Of a DNA stretch of 64,000 bases, positions 11,764 to 20,960 are shown in pieces. Within the stretch, counting starts at the first letter, position 1. Every line of letters begins with the position of its first letter. This DNA comes from Mikania micrantha (Eukaryota; Streptophyta; Magnoliopsida; Asterales; Asteraceae): contig CM018690.1 in the NCBI GenBank assembly GCA_009363875.1, forward strand, positions 1,352,788-1,416,787, in the 5' to 3' direction. Below the pieces are notes generated by a model. It did not search any database. It had not been told where the DNA came from and was given only the letters and a program-made list of their open reading frames with translations. A program made the translations under genes and the position numbers.

Positions 11764-12275
11764 GTGAGTTTCATACAACCCCTTTTCTTTTACTGTTTTC
11801 TTAACATCGGGGTGACTATTATGAAATCTTTATCAAACGTGTGATATGTTTAGTAACAATTGCAATACCGGCTTGCATGTGGGTGTCATGGGATTATGAC
11901 TATTTTCTGTGTACGACAAAAGTCCTCAAAACCAACTGTATCTGGTTAACCCATGTGGGGCCGAATGTGTGGACAAAGATAGTACTATCGGGCTGACAAC
12001 CCCATTCATGGATAGATAGCGTCTACCCTTGTGTGAATGCTTGTCACCATTCCTGGTATCGACTTGATGTAGTGAGACATTGAGTTAGAGGCACGGAGTT
12101 TAACTTCGGTTATTTTCTAGACTGGACTGTCAGAAAGGATCTGGATACGGGTCACATGATTATTCACTTATGTTAATGTGTACCATTGACTTTACTATCA
12201 TATCATATTGTATCGAGTCTTATTTATGAACTCACCAGTTTTATACTGATATTTTAAACTTTAAATCTTTTACAG
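11764..12275 (+). other. Putative intron within the 5' LTR of B
   Basis: A strong donor match CAG|GTGAGTT at 11764 and an acceptor-like CTTTTACAG ending at 12275 bracket 512 bases. The matching interval in A is 511 bases. Donor and acceptor positions are also conserved in E, F, H, I and P. Whether splicing happens is not visible in DNA. Confidence 0.4.
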
Positions 12276-12543
12276 GTAATCAGTACCAACGGTGAGGAAA
12301 CACCTGTGCACGCACCATGTAGTTAGGACTTGGGATGCAATAGAAGGAACTTAAGTTGTAAACGGATATTCAGGACATGTAATAAATATTTGTCGTGATT
12401 TGTAATTAGTGCTTTTCTTAACTATGTGTGTTATGATACCGGATCAAGTAAGTCACCCCTCACCTTCGAGACTTCGCCGCTATGCTTCCGCTACCTTTAG
12501 AAATGACGTCGTCTGGTGACGCGGAGGTGGGGGTGTGACAGGG

Positions 12544-12557
12544 TGGTATCAGAGCCA
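12544..12557 (+). other. Element B primer-binding site (tRNA-iMet)
   Basis: TGGTATCAGAGCCA, three bases after the LTR end. Confidence 0.95.
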
Positions 12558-12723
12558 CAGGTTATAGAATTTAGGCGGACTTAGAAACCTAGATTATAAC
12601 CATAGGCTCGAATAGTTACACTGAGAGCACCGAACATAGTTAACAAATATAAACACTCAAATAAATGTTGTTGTTATTTATTTATTTTATGTTACTAATA
12701 CGAACTTGTGTGTCGATACAGCA

Positions 12724-13386
12724 ATGTCAGACTCAGAAAGTGATTCATTTGGCACGGAAACAAGTTCAGGATCAACACAGACAGTGCCGTCATCTCAAAT
12801 GTCCCACCAGACTTTACCATCAATACCACCTACACCACCTATACCTCAGCATCTGTTAGATGCTGACTCACCAGCTATCGGGAGGGCACAAAGCCCTACA
12901 CCACCACAGCAAGTACCAGTATTTACAGGGTTTGGAGGAAGGCGGGGACGAGTCCGCATCTCGACAGGTCCTATTCCGAGAGGACCACTAGCACCTCGGG
13001 ATGTACCTCATTCCATACATGAGGAAGGCGAGTCATCTCAGCAGGCTGAGATGAGAGTTCAGCTGCAACGGGTTACATTGGATCTTCAGTTATCGCGTGT
13101 TTCATTGCAGGAAACACGTGACACTCTGTGGGAAACTCGCACGGCCTATGAGAGTTTAGCTGAACATGTTGCTGTCCTGGAGGCAGGTGCCAGGGCATGG
13201 AGGGAGGTGATTGAGGGTAGACTTCAGTGGACTTTAGGTGGTATGTGTAGGAGTGGGGTAGAGAGAGTTAGGGGATGGATGGTAGGGTTAGGCAATATGA
13301 GGATGGAGCTACGACTGTTGGACGCAGCAATAGTGATGGCAGCGGTGGCCATCATTATCACATGTTTACTGTATTTACTACGGTAA
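12724..13386 (+). CDS. Extra ORF of element B: proline-rich, coiled-coil-like protein with C-terminal membrane segment
   Basis: 220 codons from ATG 12724 (MSDSESDS) to TAA. The open stretch reaches back to a TTG at 12706, but this ATG is the first in frame. Visible parts: an acidic serine-rich N-terminus (about 1-30), a proline-rich stretch with PPTPPIP and SPTPPQQ (about 35-75), an RG-rich patch, a charged heptad-like helix (about 105-160), and a hydrophobic segment near the end (AAIVMAAVAIIITCLLYLL) followed by one arginine. That pattern would fit a tail-anchored membrane protein. It lies between primer site and gag, in sense. E and F have no such ORF in the same place. I do not recognise the family and claim no function. 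It is not an ordinary gag, and its place differs from that of env-like genes, which follow pol. Its uninterrupted frame fits the youth of the element but is not by itself proof of selection. Confidence 0.6.
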   Translation: MSDSESDSFGTETSSGSTQTVPSSQMSHQTLPSIPPTPPIPQHLLDADSPAIGRAQSPTPPQQVPVFTGFGGRRGRVRISTGPIPRGPLAPRDVPHSIHEEGESSQQAEMRVQLQRVTLDLQLSRVSLQETRDTLWETRTAYESLAEHVAVLEAGARAWREVIEGRLQWTLGGMCRSGVERVRGWMVGLGNMRMELRLLDAAIVMAAVAIIITCLLYLLR

Positions 13387-13637
13387 AGGAATCGAATAGG
13401 CTGGACTGTACTACTCCGAGGAAGTTTTGACTTGTAAAATAGGCCTCGGACGGTTAGGTTGTAATAGTGGGTACAACTGCATTAGGATATTTTCTTGTAT
13501 ATGTACTAATCCTAATGTACAACTGTGACAGTTATAATAAAAGTTTTCTTTTAACATTGTATGTGCAACATTGTGTCTTTACATTATAGCCGGTGCTAAC
13601 TTTTCAAGTCATATAAAAAGAAAACTTGTGCGAAAAC

Positions 13638-14037
13638 ATAACAATATCGGTGTTACATTGCGGTGAAGTAATGTAATACTAGTACATAACAAAACTCGTG
13701 GAGTCATAACGATATCGGTGTTACATTGCGGTGAAGTAATGTAATACTAGTACATAACAAGACTCGTGGAGTCATAACAATATCGGTGTTACATTGCGGT
13801 GAAGTAATGTAATACTAGTACGTAACAAAATTTGTGATAGGGTCATATCAATATCGGTGTTACATTATAGTGAAATAATGTAATACTAGTACATAACAAA
13901 CACGTGTAGAAACATATTAATATCGGTACTACATTATAGTGAAATAATGTAATACTAGTACATATCAGTGTAGTAACATGTCTAAATCGGTGTCATTTTG
14001 GTAGACTATAAAATGATACTAGTATACGCTTGGCAAG
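13638..14037 (+). repeat. Tandem array of six ~64-71-bp units, each with a hairpin, ahead of gag-pol
   Basis: Units start near 13638, 13705, 13773, 13844, 13913 and 13977. Each has ATCGGTG, an inverted repeat and ACTAGTA. In units 1-4 the arms are TTACATT and AATGTAA (longer with G-U pairs). Unit 5 keeps the pairing apart from one mismatch. In unit 6 the arms have changed together to GTGTCATTTT (13990-13999) and AAAATGATAC (14010-14019). The array ends about 110 bases before the gag-pol ATG, so it would lie in the RNA leader. Roles in packaging, dimerisation or translation start are inference. Confidence 0.75.
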
Positions 14038-14145
14038 ACAAACAGACGTACTAGTATAACTGCAACTATGAACATGACTTAGTGGTGTACAATATAACTG
14101 TGAAAAACTCGAAGTAGTTATACAACATTTGTCTTTATTACGACT

Positions 14146-17100
14146 ATGGATTCTTGTTCTGACTTTACTTTATCTGTGTGTGATCAGACTATGGCCCCTA
14201 GAAGAGGTCGTTCTGCTAAAAATCCTCAAACTCAAGAATCCATTCAGGATCCACCTGTGAATGGACCTAGTCTAAATGAAGCGGACGTTGCTCGTATAGC
14301 AGGTGACCAATTATCCGCTGTTCTTACGGGCATGTTGGCCCAATATCAAACAAATCGTGCTCCTGGCTCGGGTAGAGTCCATACGGAGCATAATGCTACA
14401 GGCGGACATGTTGAAACCCGCCATACGACTAGTACCAACACAATCAATCCGGATCCTCCACAACGAGGATGCACTTATAAGTACTTCGCTTCTTGCAATC
14501 CCCCTACTTTTACGGGGAAGGAAGGAGCGTCAGGACTTTTGAAATGGATTGAGAGCATGGAGACTAAGCTCAAGATCAGCCAGTGTTTGGCTGAACACAA
14601 AGTGTCTTATGCAGCTTGTTCACTGACAGACTCAGCATTGACCTGGTGGAATACCCAGGCAAAAACTTTGACCACGGCTGTTGTGGATGCTATGACTTGG
14701 GACGAGTTTAAAACTTTGATTCTGTCAGAATATTGTCCCATCACTGAAATCCAAAAGCTCCAAGAGGAATTTTGGAACCATTCTATGATCGGTGCTGATT
14801 GTTTGAAATATACCGATCGATTTCACGAATTAACATGTCTGCTGCCAAACATGTTTCCAACTGAGCAGGCTTTGATAGAAAAATATATCAAAGGTCTGGT
14901 ACCTCAAATCAAGGGAATGGTCACGGCAGCTGAACCACGTACTTTGAAACATGCTATCACCTTAACCACCAGGCTTACCGATGTTGCAGTAAGAAGTGGT
15001 ACATTGACAGTGAAAGGTGAGTCAAGCAGCAGTCTGGCAACTACTACCCCCAGCACTGTTAAAGGGGTGAAACGAAAATGGGTTGGGAAAGGCAAACCAG
15101 GGGCTCCGGTGGAACCCAGCCGGAATGTGCAAATGGCAAAGGGATACATTGCCACAACTTTGGAGAGAAAAGCCTATGTAGGGCAAGCACCTAAATGTCT
15201 TAAGTGCCCATTTCATCATGTGGGACCCTGCCCTGTTTGTAACAATTGTAACAAGGTCGGGCATTTCTCCAAATATTGCAATCTCCCTGTTCGCCGATCA
15301 AACCAAGGAACTCAACAACAACAACCACAACAAATCAACCGGTCGTGTTTCAGATGTGGAAGCCCGGATCACTTCATGAAAAACTGCCCTACCAACAACA
15401 CCAACCAGGGCAATGAAGCAAGAGGAAGAGCCTTCCAGATAGGGGCGGAAGAGGCTCGACGTGATAACAACACCGTTACCGGTACGTTTCTTCTTAACAA
15501 TCACTATGTATCTGTTCTTTTTGACACCGGAGCGGACAAAAGTTTTATTTCCTCTGATTTTGCTTCACTACTCGGATTGGCCGTTGATAACCTAACAAAC
15601 CCTTACATCATTGAACTTGCTAATGGCAAGTCAATTATGACTAACAATGTGATTCAAGGGTGTTTATTGAATCTAAACGATCATCTTTTTAATATTGATC
15701 TTCTTCCTATTGAATTGGGAAGCTTTGATGTTGTTATTGGTATGGACTGGCTTTCAGAAAATCGAGTGGAAGTCATATGTCAAAATAAGATGATTCGTAT
15801 TTCATTACCAAATGGTGATACACTTATGATACAAGGTGAAAGGGCTGGCAGGAAACTGAGTATCATATCATGTATGCAAGCTCGAAAGTGCTTAAGAAAG
15901 GGCTGTCAAGCCTTTTTAGCTTACGTGACTGAAAACAAACCACATCAAAAACGTATTGAAGACATTCCTGTAGTTCGAGAATATCCTGAAGTTTTTCCTG
16001 ACGATATATCAGGATTACCCCCAGTGAGACAAGTTGAGTTTCGTATTGACTTAGTACCAGGAGCAGCACCTATAGCTAAAGCTCCTTACCGATTGGCTCC
16101 ATCGGAAATGCAAGAACTATCGAGTCAATTACAGGAACTTTTAGACAAAGGTTTCATTAGACCGAGTTACTCACCTTGGGGCGCACCTATCCTTTTTGTG
16201 AAAAAGAAGGACGGTACTCTCAGGATGTGTATCGACTATCGGGAACTCAATAAATTGACAATCAAAAATCGTTATCCACTACCCCGTATAGATGATCTAT
16301 TCGATCAATTGCAAGGTGCTATCTATTTTTCAAAAATCGATCTCAGATCTGGATATCATCAACTACGAATCCATGATGATGATGTTTCTAAAACAGCTTT
16401 TCGAACTCGATACGGGCATTATGAGTTTTTAGTGATGCCCTTCGGGCTGACTAATGCGCCTGCAGTGTTTATGGATCTGATGAATCGTGTGTGTAGACCT
16501 TACTTGGATAAATTCGTGATTGTTTTTATTGATGACATTCTCATTTACTCCCGCAGTCAACAAGAACATGGGCAACACTTAAAACTGATCTTGGAACTTT
16601 TAGCACATGAGAAACTTTATGCCAAATTTTCCAAATGTGAGTTCTGGTTACGGGAAGTCCAGTTTCTTGGGCATGTAGTAAATGAAAATGGTATACAAGT
16701 GGATCCCAGCAAGATTGAAGCGGTAAAGCAATGGGAGACACCGAAAACCCCAACAGAGATTCGTCAATTCTTAGGGTTAGCGGGCTATTACAGAAGATTC
16801 ATCAAGAACTTTTCAAAGATAGCCTTGCCTTTAACTACTCTAACCCAGAAAGATCAAAAGTTCATATGGGACTCTCAACAGGAGGAGGCATTTCAACTGT
16901 TGAAGCATAAACTCTGCAATGCACCTATTCTGGCACTACCAGAAGGCACAGAGAATTTCATAGTCTTCTGTGATGCCTCACGTCAAGGACTCGGGTGTGT
17001 GCTGATGCAGAACAACAAGGTGATTGCCTATGCTTCTCGGCAGCTAAAAGTGCACGAGAAGAATTACACCACTCATGATCTAGAACTTGGTGCAGTAGTG

Positions 17101-18786
17101 TTTGCACTCAAGATATGGAGACATTACTTGTACGGGACGAAGTGTACGGTCTATACAGATCACAAAAGTCTTCAACACATTCTAGATCAGAAAATGCTAA
17201 ATATGCGACAAAGGCGATGGGTGGAACTTCTGAACGACTATGACTGCGAAATCCGTTACCACCCAGGTAAAGCAAATGTTGTAGCCGATGCGTTAAGTCG
17301 CAAAGAGAGAGTCAAACCCATACGTGTGAAAGCGCTGGAAATGACGATTCAAACTAGTCTAAACCCTCAAATATGTGAAACTCAACGGCAGGCCTTGCAA
17401 ACAACAAATTACACCGCTGAGAAATTACGAGGGTTAGATAAACAACTTGAAACCAAAACGGATGGAATATTATATTTCAAAAACCGAGCATGGATTCCGG
17501 TACTTGGTAATATCAGACCAATTATCTTGGACGAAGCTCACAAATCCAAATATTCTATTCATCCAGGTGCTGATAAGATGTATAAAGATCTCAAAGATTT
17601 CTACTGGTGGCCTGGTATGAAGAAACAAATAGCAGAATATGTGAATAAATGCTTAACGTGCCTTAAGGTTAAGGCAGAACATCAAAGACCATCTGGGCTA
17701 TTGCAACAACCAGAAATCCCTATGTGGAAATGGGAACAAATTTCCATGGATTTCATCACTAAATTACCCAGAACGGCGCATAACCATGATGCTATTTGGG
17801 TCATCGTAGATCGCCTTACCAAATCAGCACATTTCTTACCAATTCGGGAAGACTATTCCATGGACCGTTTAGCTAAACTCTACATCAACGAAATCGTAAT
17901 GCGACATGGAGTGCCAATCTCTATTATTTCTGATAGAGATAGTCGATTTATGTCACGTTTTTGGCAAACTCTTCAACATGCCTTGGGTACACAGATCAAC
18001 ATGAGCACAGCTTATCATCCACAAACGGATGGGCAGACTGAATGTACAAATCAAACATTAAAAGACATGCTTCGAAGCTGTGTAATTGATTTTGGAGGTA
18101 GCTGGGATACTCATCTGCCATTGGTTGAATTTTCTTATAATAACAGCTATCATACTAGTATCCAATGTGCTCCATTTGAAGCTTTGTACGGGCGCAAATG
18201 CCGATCTCCTGTATGTTGGTCAGAAGTAGGCGAAAGTCAGATTATTGGCCCGGAACTGATCCAGGAAACGACTGATAAGATCGCGCTCATTCAGGAACGA
18301 ATTAAAGCAGCATGCGATCGACAGAAGAGTTATGCTGATAATCGACGTAGACCACTCGAATTCCAGATTGGTGATAAAGTGATGCTAAAAGTCTCTCCCT
18401 GGAAAGGTATTTTCAGATTCGGAAAACGAGGAAAACTCTCACCAAGATTTGTAGGACCATTTACAATTCTTGAAAGGATTGGAATGGTAGCATACAGATT
18501 AGAGTTACCCTCAGAACTTAGTAACATACATGATGTGTTTCATGTCTCAAATCTGAAAAAGTGCCTATTGGACGAGTCACTAGTCATACCTCTTGATGAG
18601 ATACACATTGCCGAAAACCTACAGTTCACGGAAGAACCAGTCGAAGTAATGGATCGAGAAGAAAAGACCCTCAAACGAAGTCGAATACCAATTGTAAAAG
18701 TCAAATGGAATTCTAAACGAGGGCCAGAGTACACTTGGGAACGTGAAGACCGCATGAAACAGAAGTATCCTCATTTGTTTACATAG
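14146..18786 (+). CDS. Element B gag-pol polyprotein, 1546 aa, uninterrupted
   Basis: Intact frame from ATG 14146 (or the internal MAPRRGR) to TAG. Order: gag capsid; CCHC knuckles at ~365-378 (CNNCNKVGHFSKYC) and ~401-414 (CFRCGSPDHFMKNC); protease DTGAD at ~460; RT with FIDD at 794-797; RNase H near 941; integrase HHCC head from ~1129 and core D1202, D1263, E1299 with the D35E spacing; chromodomain at ~1505-1546. Known role: Gag packages the RNA, RT/RNase H make cDNA in the particle, integrase inserts it, and the chromodomain directs it to marked chromatin. Gag and pol share one frame, as is usual for plant chromoviruses. Odd points: next to the catalytic E1299, residue 1300 is C and 1306 is K, where A has R and E. 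These are conserved positions, so integrase efficiency may be reduced. Confidence 0.97.
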   Translation: MDSCSDFTLSVCDQTMAPRRGRSAKNPQTQESIQDPPVNGPSLNEADVARIAGDQLSAVLTGMLAQYQTNRAPGSGRVHTEHNATGGHVETRHTTSTNTINPDPPQRGCTYKYFASCNPPTFTGKEGASGLLKWIESMETKLKISQCLAEHKVSYAACSLTDSALTWWNTQAKTLTTAVVDAMTWDEFKTLILSEYCPITEIQKLQEEFWNHSMIGADCLKYTDRFHELTCLLPNMFPTEQALIEKYIKGLVPQIKGMVTAAEPRTLKHAITLTTRLTDVAVRSGTLTVKGESSSSLATTTPSTVKGVKRKWVGKGKPGAPVEPSRNVQMAKGYIATTLERKAYVGQAPKCLKCPFHHVGPCPVCNNCNKVGHFSKYCNLPVRRSNQGTQQQQPQQINRSCFRCGSPDHFMKNCPTNNTNQGNEARGRAFQIGAEEARRDNNTVTGTFLLNNHYVSVLFDTGADKSFISSDFASLLGLAVDNLTNPYIIELANGKSIMTNNVIQGCLLNLNDHLFNIDLLPIELGSFDVVIGMDWLSENRVEVICQNKMIRISLPNGDTLMIQGERAGRKLSIISCMQARKCLRKGCQAFLAYVTENKPHQKRIEDIPVVREYPEVFPDDISGLPPVRQVEFRIDLVPGAAPIAKAPYRLAPSEMQELSSQLQELLDKGFIRPSYSPWGAPILFVKKKDGTLRMCIDYRELNKLTIKNRYPLPRIDDLFDQLQGAIYFSKIDLRSGYHQLRIHDDDVSKTAFRTRYGHYEFLVMPFGLTNAPAVFMDLMNRVCRPYLDKFVIVFIDDILIYSRSQQEHGQHLKLILELLAHEKLYAKFSKCEFWLREVQFLGHVVNENGIQVDPSKIEAVKQWETPKTPTEIRQFLGLAGYYRRFIKNFSKIALPLTTLTQKDQKFIWDSQQEEAFQLLKHKLCNAPILALPEGTENFIVFCDASRQGLGCVLMQNNKVIAYASRQLKVHEKNYTTHDLELGAVVFALKIWRHYLYGTKCTVYTDHKSLQHILDQKMLNMRQRRWVELLNDYDCEIRYHPGKANVVADALSRKERVKPIRVKALEMTIQTSLNPQICETQRQALQTTNYTAEKLRGLDKQLETKTDGILYFKNRAWIPVLGNIRPIILDEAHKSKYSIHPGADKMYKDLKDFYWWPGMKKQIAEYVNKCLTCLKVKAEHQRPSGLLQQPEIPMWKWEQISMDFITKLPRTAHNHDAIWVIVDRLTKSAHFLPIREDYSMDRLAKLYINEIVMRHGVPISIISDRDSRFMSRFWQTLQHALGTQINMSTAYHPQTDGQTECTNQTLKDMLRSCVIDFGGSWDTHLPLVEFSYNNSYHTSIQCAPFEALYGRKCRSPVCWSEVGESQIIGPELIQETTDKIALIQERIKAACDRQKSYADNRRRPLEFQIGDKVMLKVSPWKGIFRFGKRGKLSPRFVGPFTILERIGMVAYRLELPSELSNIHDVFHVSNLKKCLLDESLVIPLDEIHIAENLQFTEEPVEVMDREEKTLKRSRIPIVKVKWNSKRGPEYTWEREDRMKQKYPHLFT

Positions 18787-18833
18787 ACGATCAAACTGTA
18801 GGAGTTAAAGCAAATTTCGGGACGAAATTTCTG

Positions 18834-18847
18834 TAACAGGAGGAGAC
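18834..18847 (+). other. Element B polypurine tract
   Basis: AACAGGAGGAGAC directly precedes the 3' LTR start at 18848. The conserved block TTCGGGACGAAATTTC lies just upstream in A, B and E, with a shorter match in F. That block is itself an inverted repeat (ATTTCGGGACGAAAT). Confidence 0.85.
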
Positions 18848-20955
18848 TGTGACAATTGCAGGTAAACATTACGTCATCAATAACACGAGCACGTTTGGTC
18901 GTTCTAGGAATCTGTGTTAAATTGATGATTTTAATCATTACAGGTTTAAAGTGTGCGAGAAATTGGGAACATGGGAGAAAACCGTGCGTGAAACCGAGTT
19001 ACGGATTGTCCGGAATCGCGAAACGAAGAAAAATCTTGAAATTGGATCCCTCGCGATACGCGACGACTCCTTGGAGTCTTGTCGCGGTACGCGACAAGTT
19101 ACGATATCAAATCTTATCCGGAATCCCTCGCGGTACGCGACGACATGTGGGCCACTCGTCGCGATACGCGACGAGTAGGTCGGTCTGTGAAATCAGATTG
19201 TTAAATCGCAGAAGCATGCAGAGAAATTTATTTTTCATTCCTCTCGACTTTAAACCTTTTTAACTCAAGATCTTGACCAATCTCCCACCAAAACTCATAT
19301 TTGACACCACCAGAACGTTCAGCTCGAACCGGTGAACGTGTATACGCGTCCTGATCGTGATTTTGTCCGTAGAATCGTCTGATTTGGGTAACTATCCTTT
19401 TTAATTTTCTGACTTGATTTTCATTGATTAGATCGTGTTTTTGAACGTAATGATATAGTTAGGATTGTTGATTATTGCTTAGATGATAGCTAGGAATGAT
19501 TTTTGACGGATAACTTGTCTTGTTAACGGGTAAATGCCTGTTTTGATCCGTTATAATGCCCGGTTTTCACTAAACCATAACAATACTTCTAATGGTTTAA
19601 ACCATTGGATTATGACAATGTAAGTGATTATTTTGGTTAATCTTTGACATGCAAGGTTAATCTCAAGTGTTTCAAACTAATCACAGTTATTACCCTACCA
19701 ATTGGAATAACTGTCTGGTTTTATGATAACAGTCGGATTAATATGTTAAACATGATTGTTTAACCTATTCAAATGTCATATTGTTATGTTTTGTGATACA
19801 TGGACAATTAGTGACAAGAATTAATCATTCCTAAACCGAGATTTCATCTAGGGACTGTTTAAGTAATATAATCAACAGCATTACCTAACTAATTAGTCGG
19901 AGATTATTCCGGCTAATCCAATGAGTCATCAACTTAACACAAGGTACCTAAACGAGTATAGGTACCTACATTATAGTACATTGTATAATATTAGACTAAA
20001 TAATTAATTAAACATCTAATGTTAGTTCGATGACTTTTCATTACAATGTCGGTGACATTGAACGTTCAAACAGATCTAATCAGCAAGTTAAAACACAAAT
20101 AATTAATTATAAATAAACTAATGCAGATTAGCATTTTTAGCCACCGTTCGTGTGATTTTATCTTTTCATAAACTTCAGGTGAGTTTCATACAACCCCTTT
20201 TCTTTTACTGTTTTCTTAACATCGGGGTGACTATTATGAAATCTTTATCAAACGTGTGATATGTTTAGTAACAATTGCAATACCGGCTTGCATGTGGGTG
20301 TCATGGGATTATGACTATTTTCTGTGTACGACAAAAGTCCTCAAAACCAACTGTATCTGGTTAACCCATGTGGGGCCGAATGTGTGGACAAAGATAGTAC
20401 TATCGGGCTGACAACCCCATTCATGGATAGATAGCGTCTACCCTTGTGTGAATGCTTGTCACCATTCCTGGTATCGACTTGATGTAGTGAGACATTGAGT
20501 TAGAGGCACGGAGTTTAACTTCGGTTATTTTCTAGACTGGACTGTCAGAAAGGATCTGGATACGGGTCACATGATTATTCACTTATGTTAATGTGTACCA
20601 TTGACTTTACTATCATATCATATTGTATCGAGTCTTATTTATGAACTCACCAGTTTTATACTGATATTTTAAACTTTAAATCTTTTACAGGTAATCAGTA
20701 CCAACGGTGAGGAAACACCTGTGCACGCACCATGTAGTTAGGACTTGGGATGCAATAGAAGGAACTTAAGTTGTAAACGGATATTCAGGACATGTAATAA
20801 ATATTTGTCGTGATTTGTAATTAGTGCTTTTCTTAACTATGTGTGTTATGATACCGGATCAAGTAAGTCACCCCTCACCTTCGAGACTTCGCCGCTATGC
20901 TTCCGCTACCTTTAGAAATGACGTCGTCTGGTAACGCGGAGGTGGGGGTGTGACA
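18848..20955 (+). repeat. Element B 3' LTR (2108 bp)
   Basis: Same length and boundaries as the 5' LTR, with one substitution noticed near the end (GGTAACGCGG). It is followed by TAGAT (20956-20960). It carries the same dyad cluster, TATA box and intron-like interval, offset by 8415 bp. Confidence 0.95.
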
Positions 20956-20960
20956 TAGAT

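Larger units (their letters stand above)
10433..12540 (+). repeat. Element B 5' LTR (2108 bp)
   Basis: It starts TGTGACAATTG and ends GTGTGACA; both ends carry the same heptamer TGTGACA in direct orientation. U3 holds four dyads of the GCG-RTA-CGC type at 10636-10761. A TATAAATA lies at 11693-11700 and would place transcription start near 11725. A donor-like CAG|GTGAGTT follows at 11764. A 135-codon ORF (10441-10848) recurs identically in the 3' LTR; it runs through the dyad cluster and has no recognisable domain, so I do not call it a gene. Confidence 0.95.
10433..20955 (+). mobile_element. Element B: complete young Ty3 chromovirus (Tekay/Del-like), TSD TAGAT
   Basis: Two LTRs of exactly 2108 bp flank primer-binding site, extra ORF, hairpin array, gag-pol and purine tract. 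The 5-bp duplication TAGAT is seen at 10428-10432 and 20956-20960. It sits in the 3' LTR of element E, whose sequence resumes at 20961. The LTRs differ at one base that I found (GGTGACGCGG near 12515 against GGTAACGCGG in the 3' copy), so the insertion is recent. A C-terminal chromodomain, long LTRs and Met primer site fit the Tekay/Del clade. Confidence 0.95.

Noticed and set aside
13638..14037. CRISPR-like array
   Set aside because: Units are contiguous and variable with no spacers, and the sequence is from a plant retroelement.
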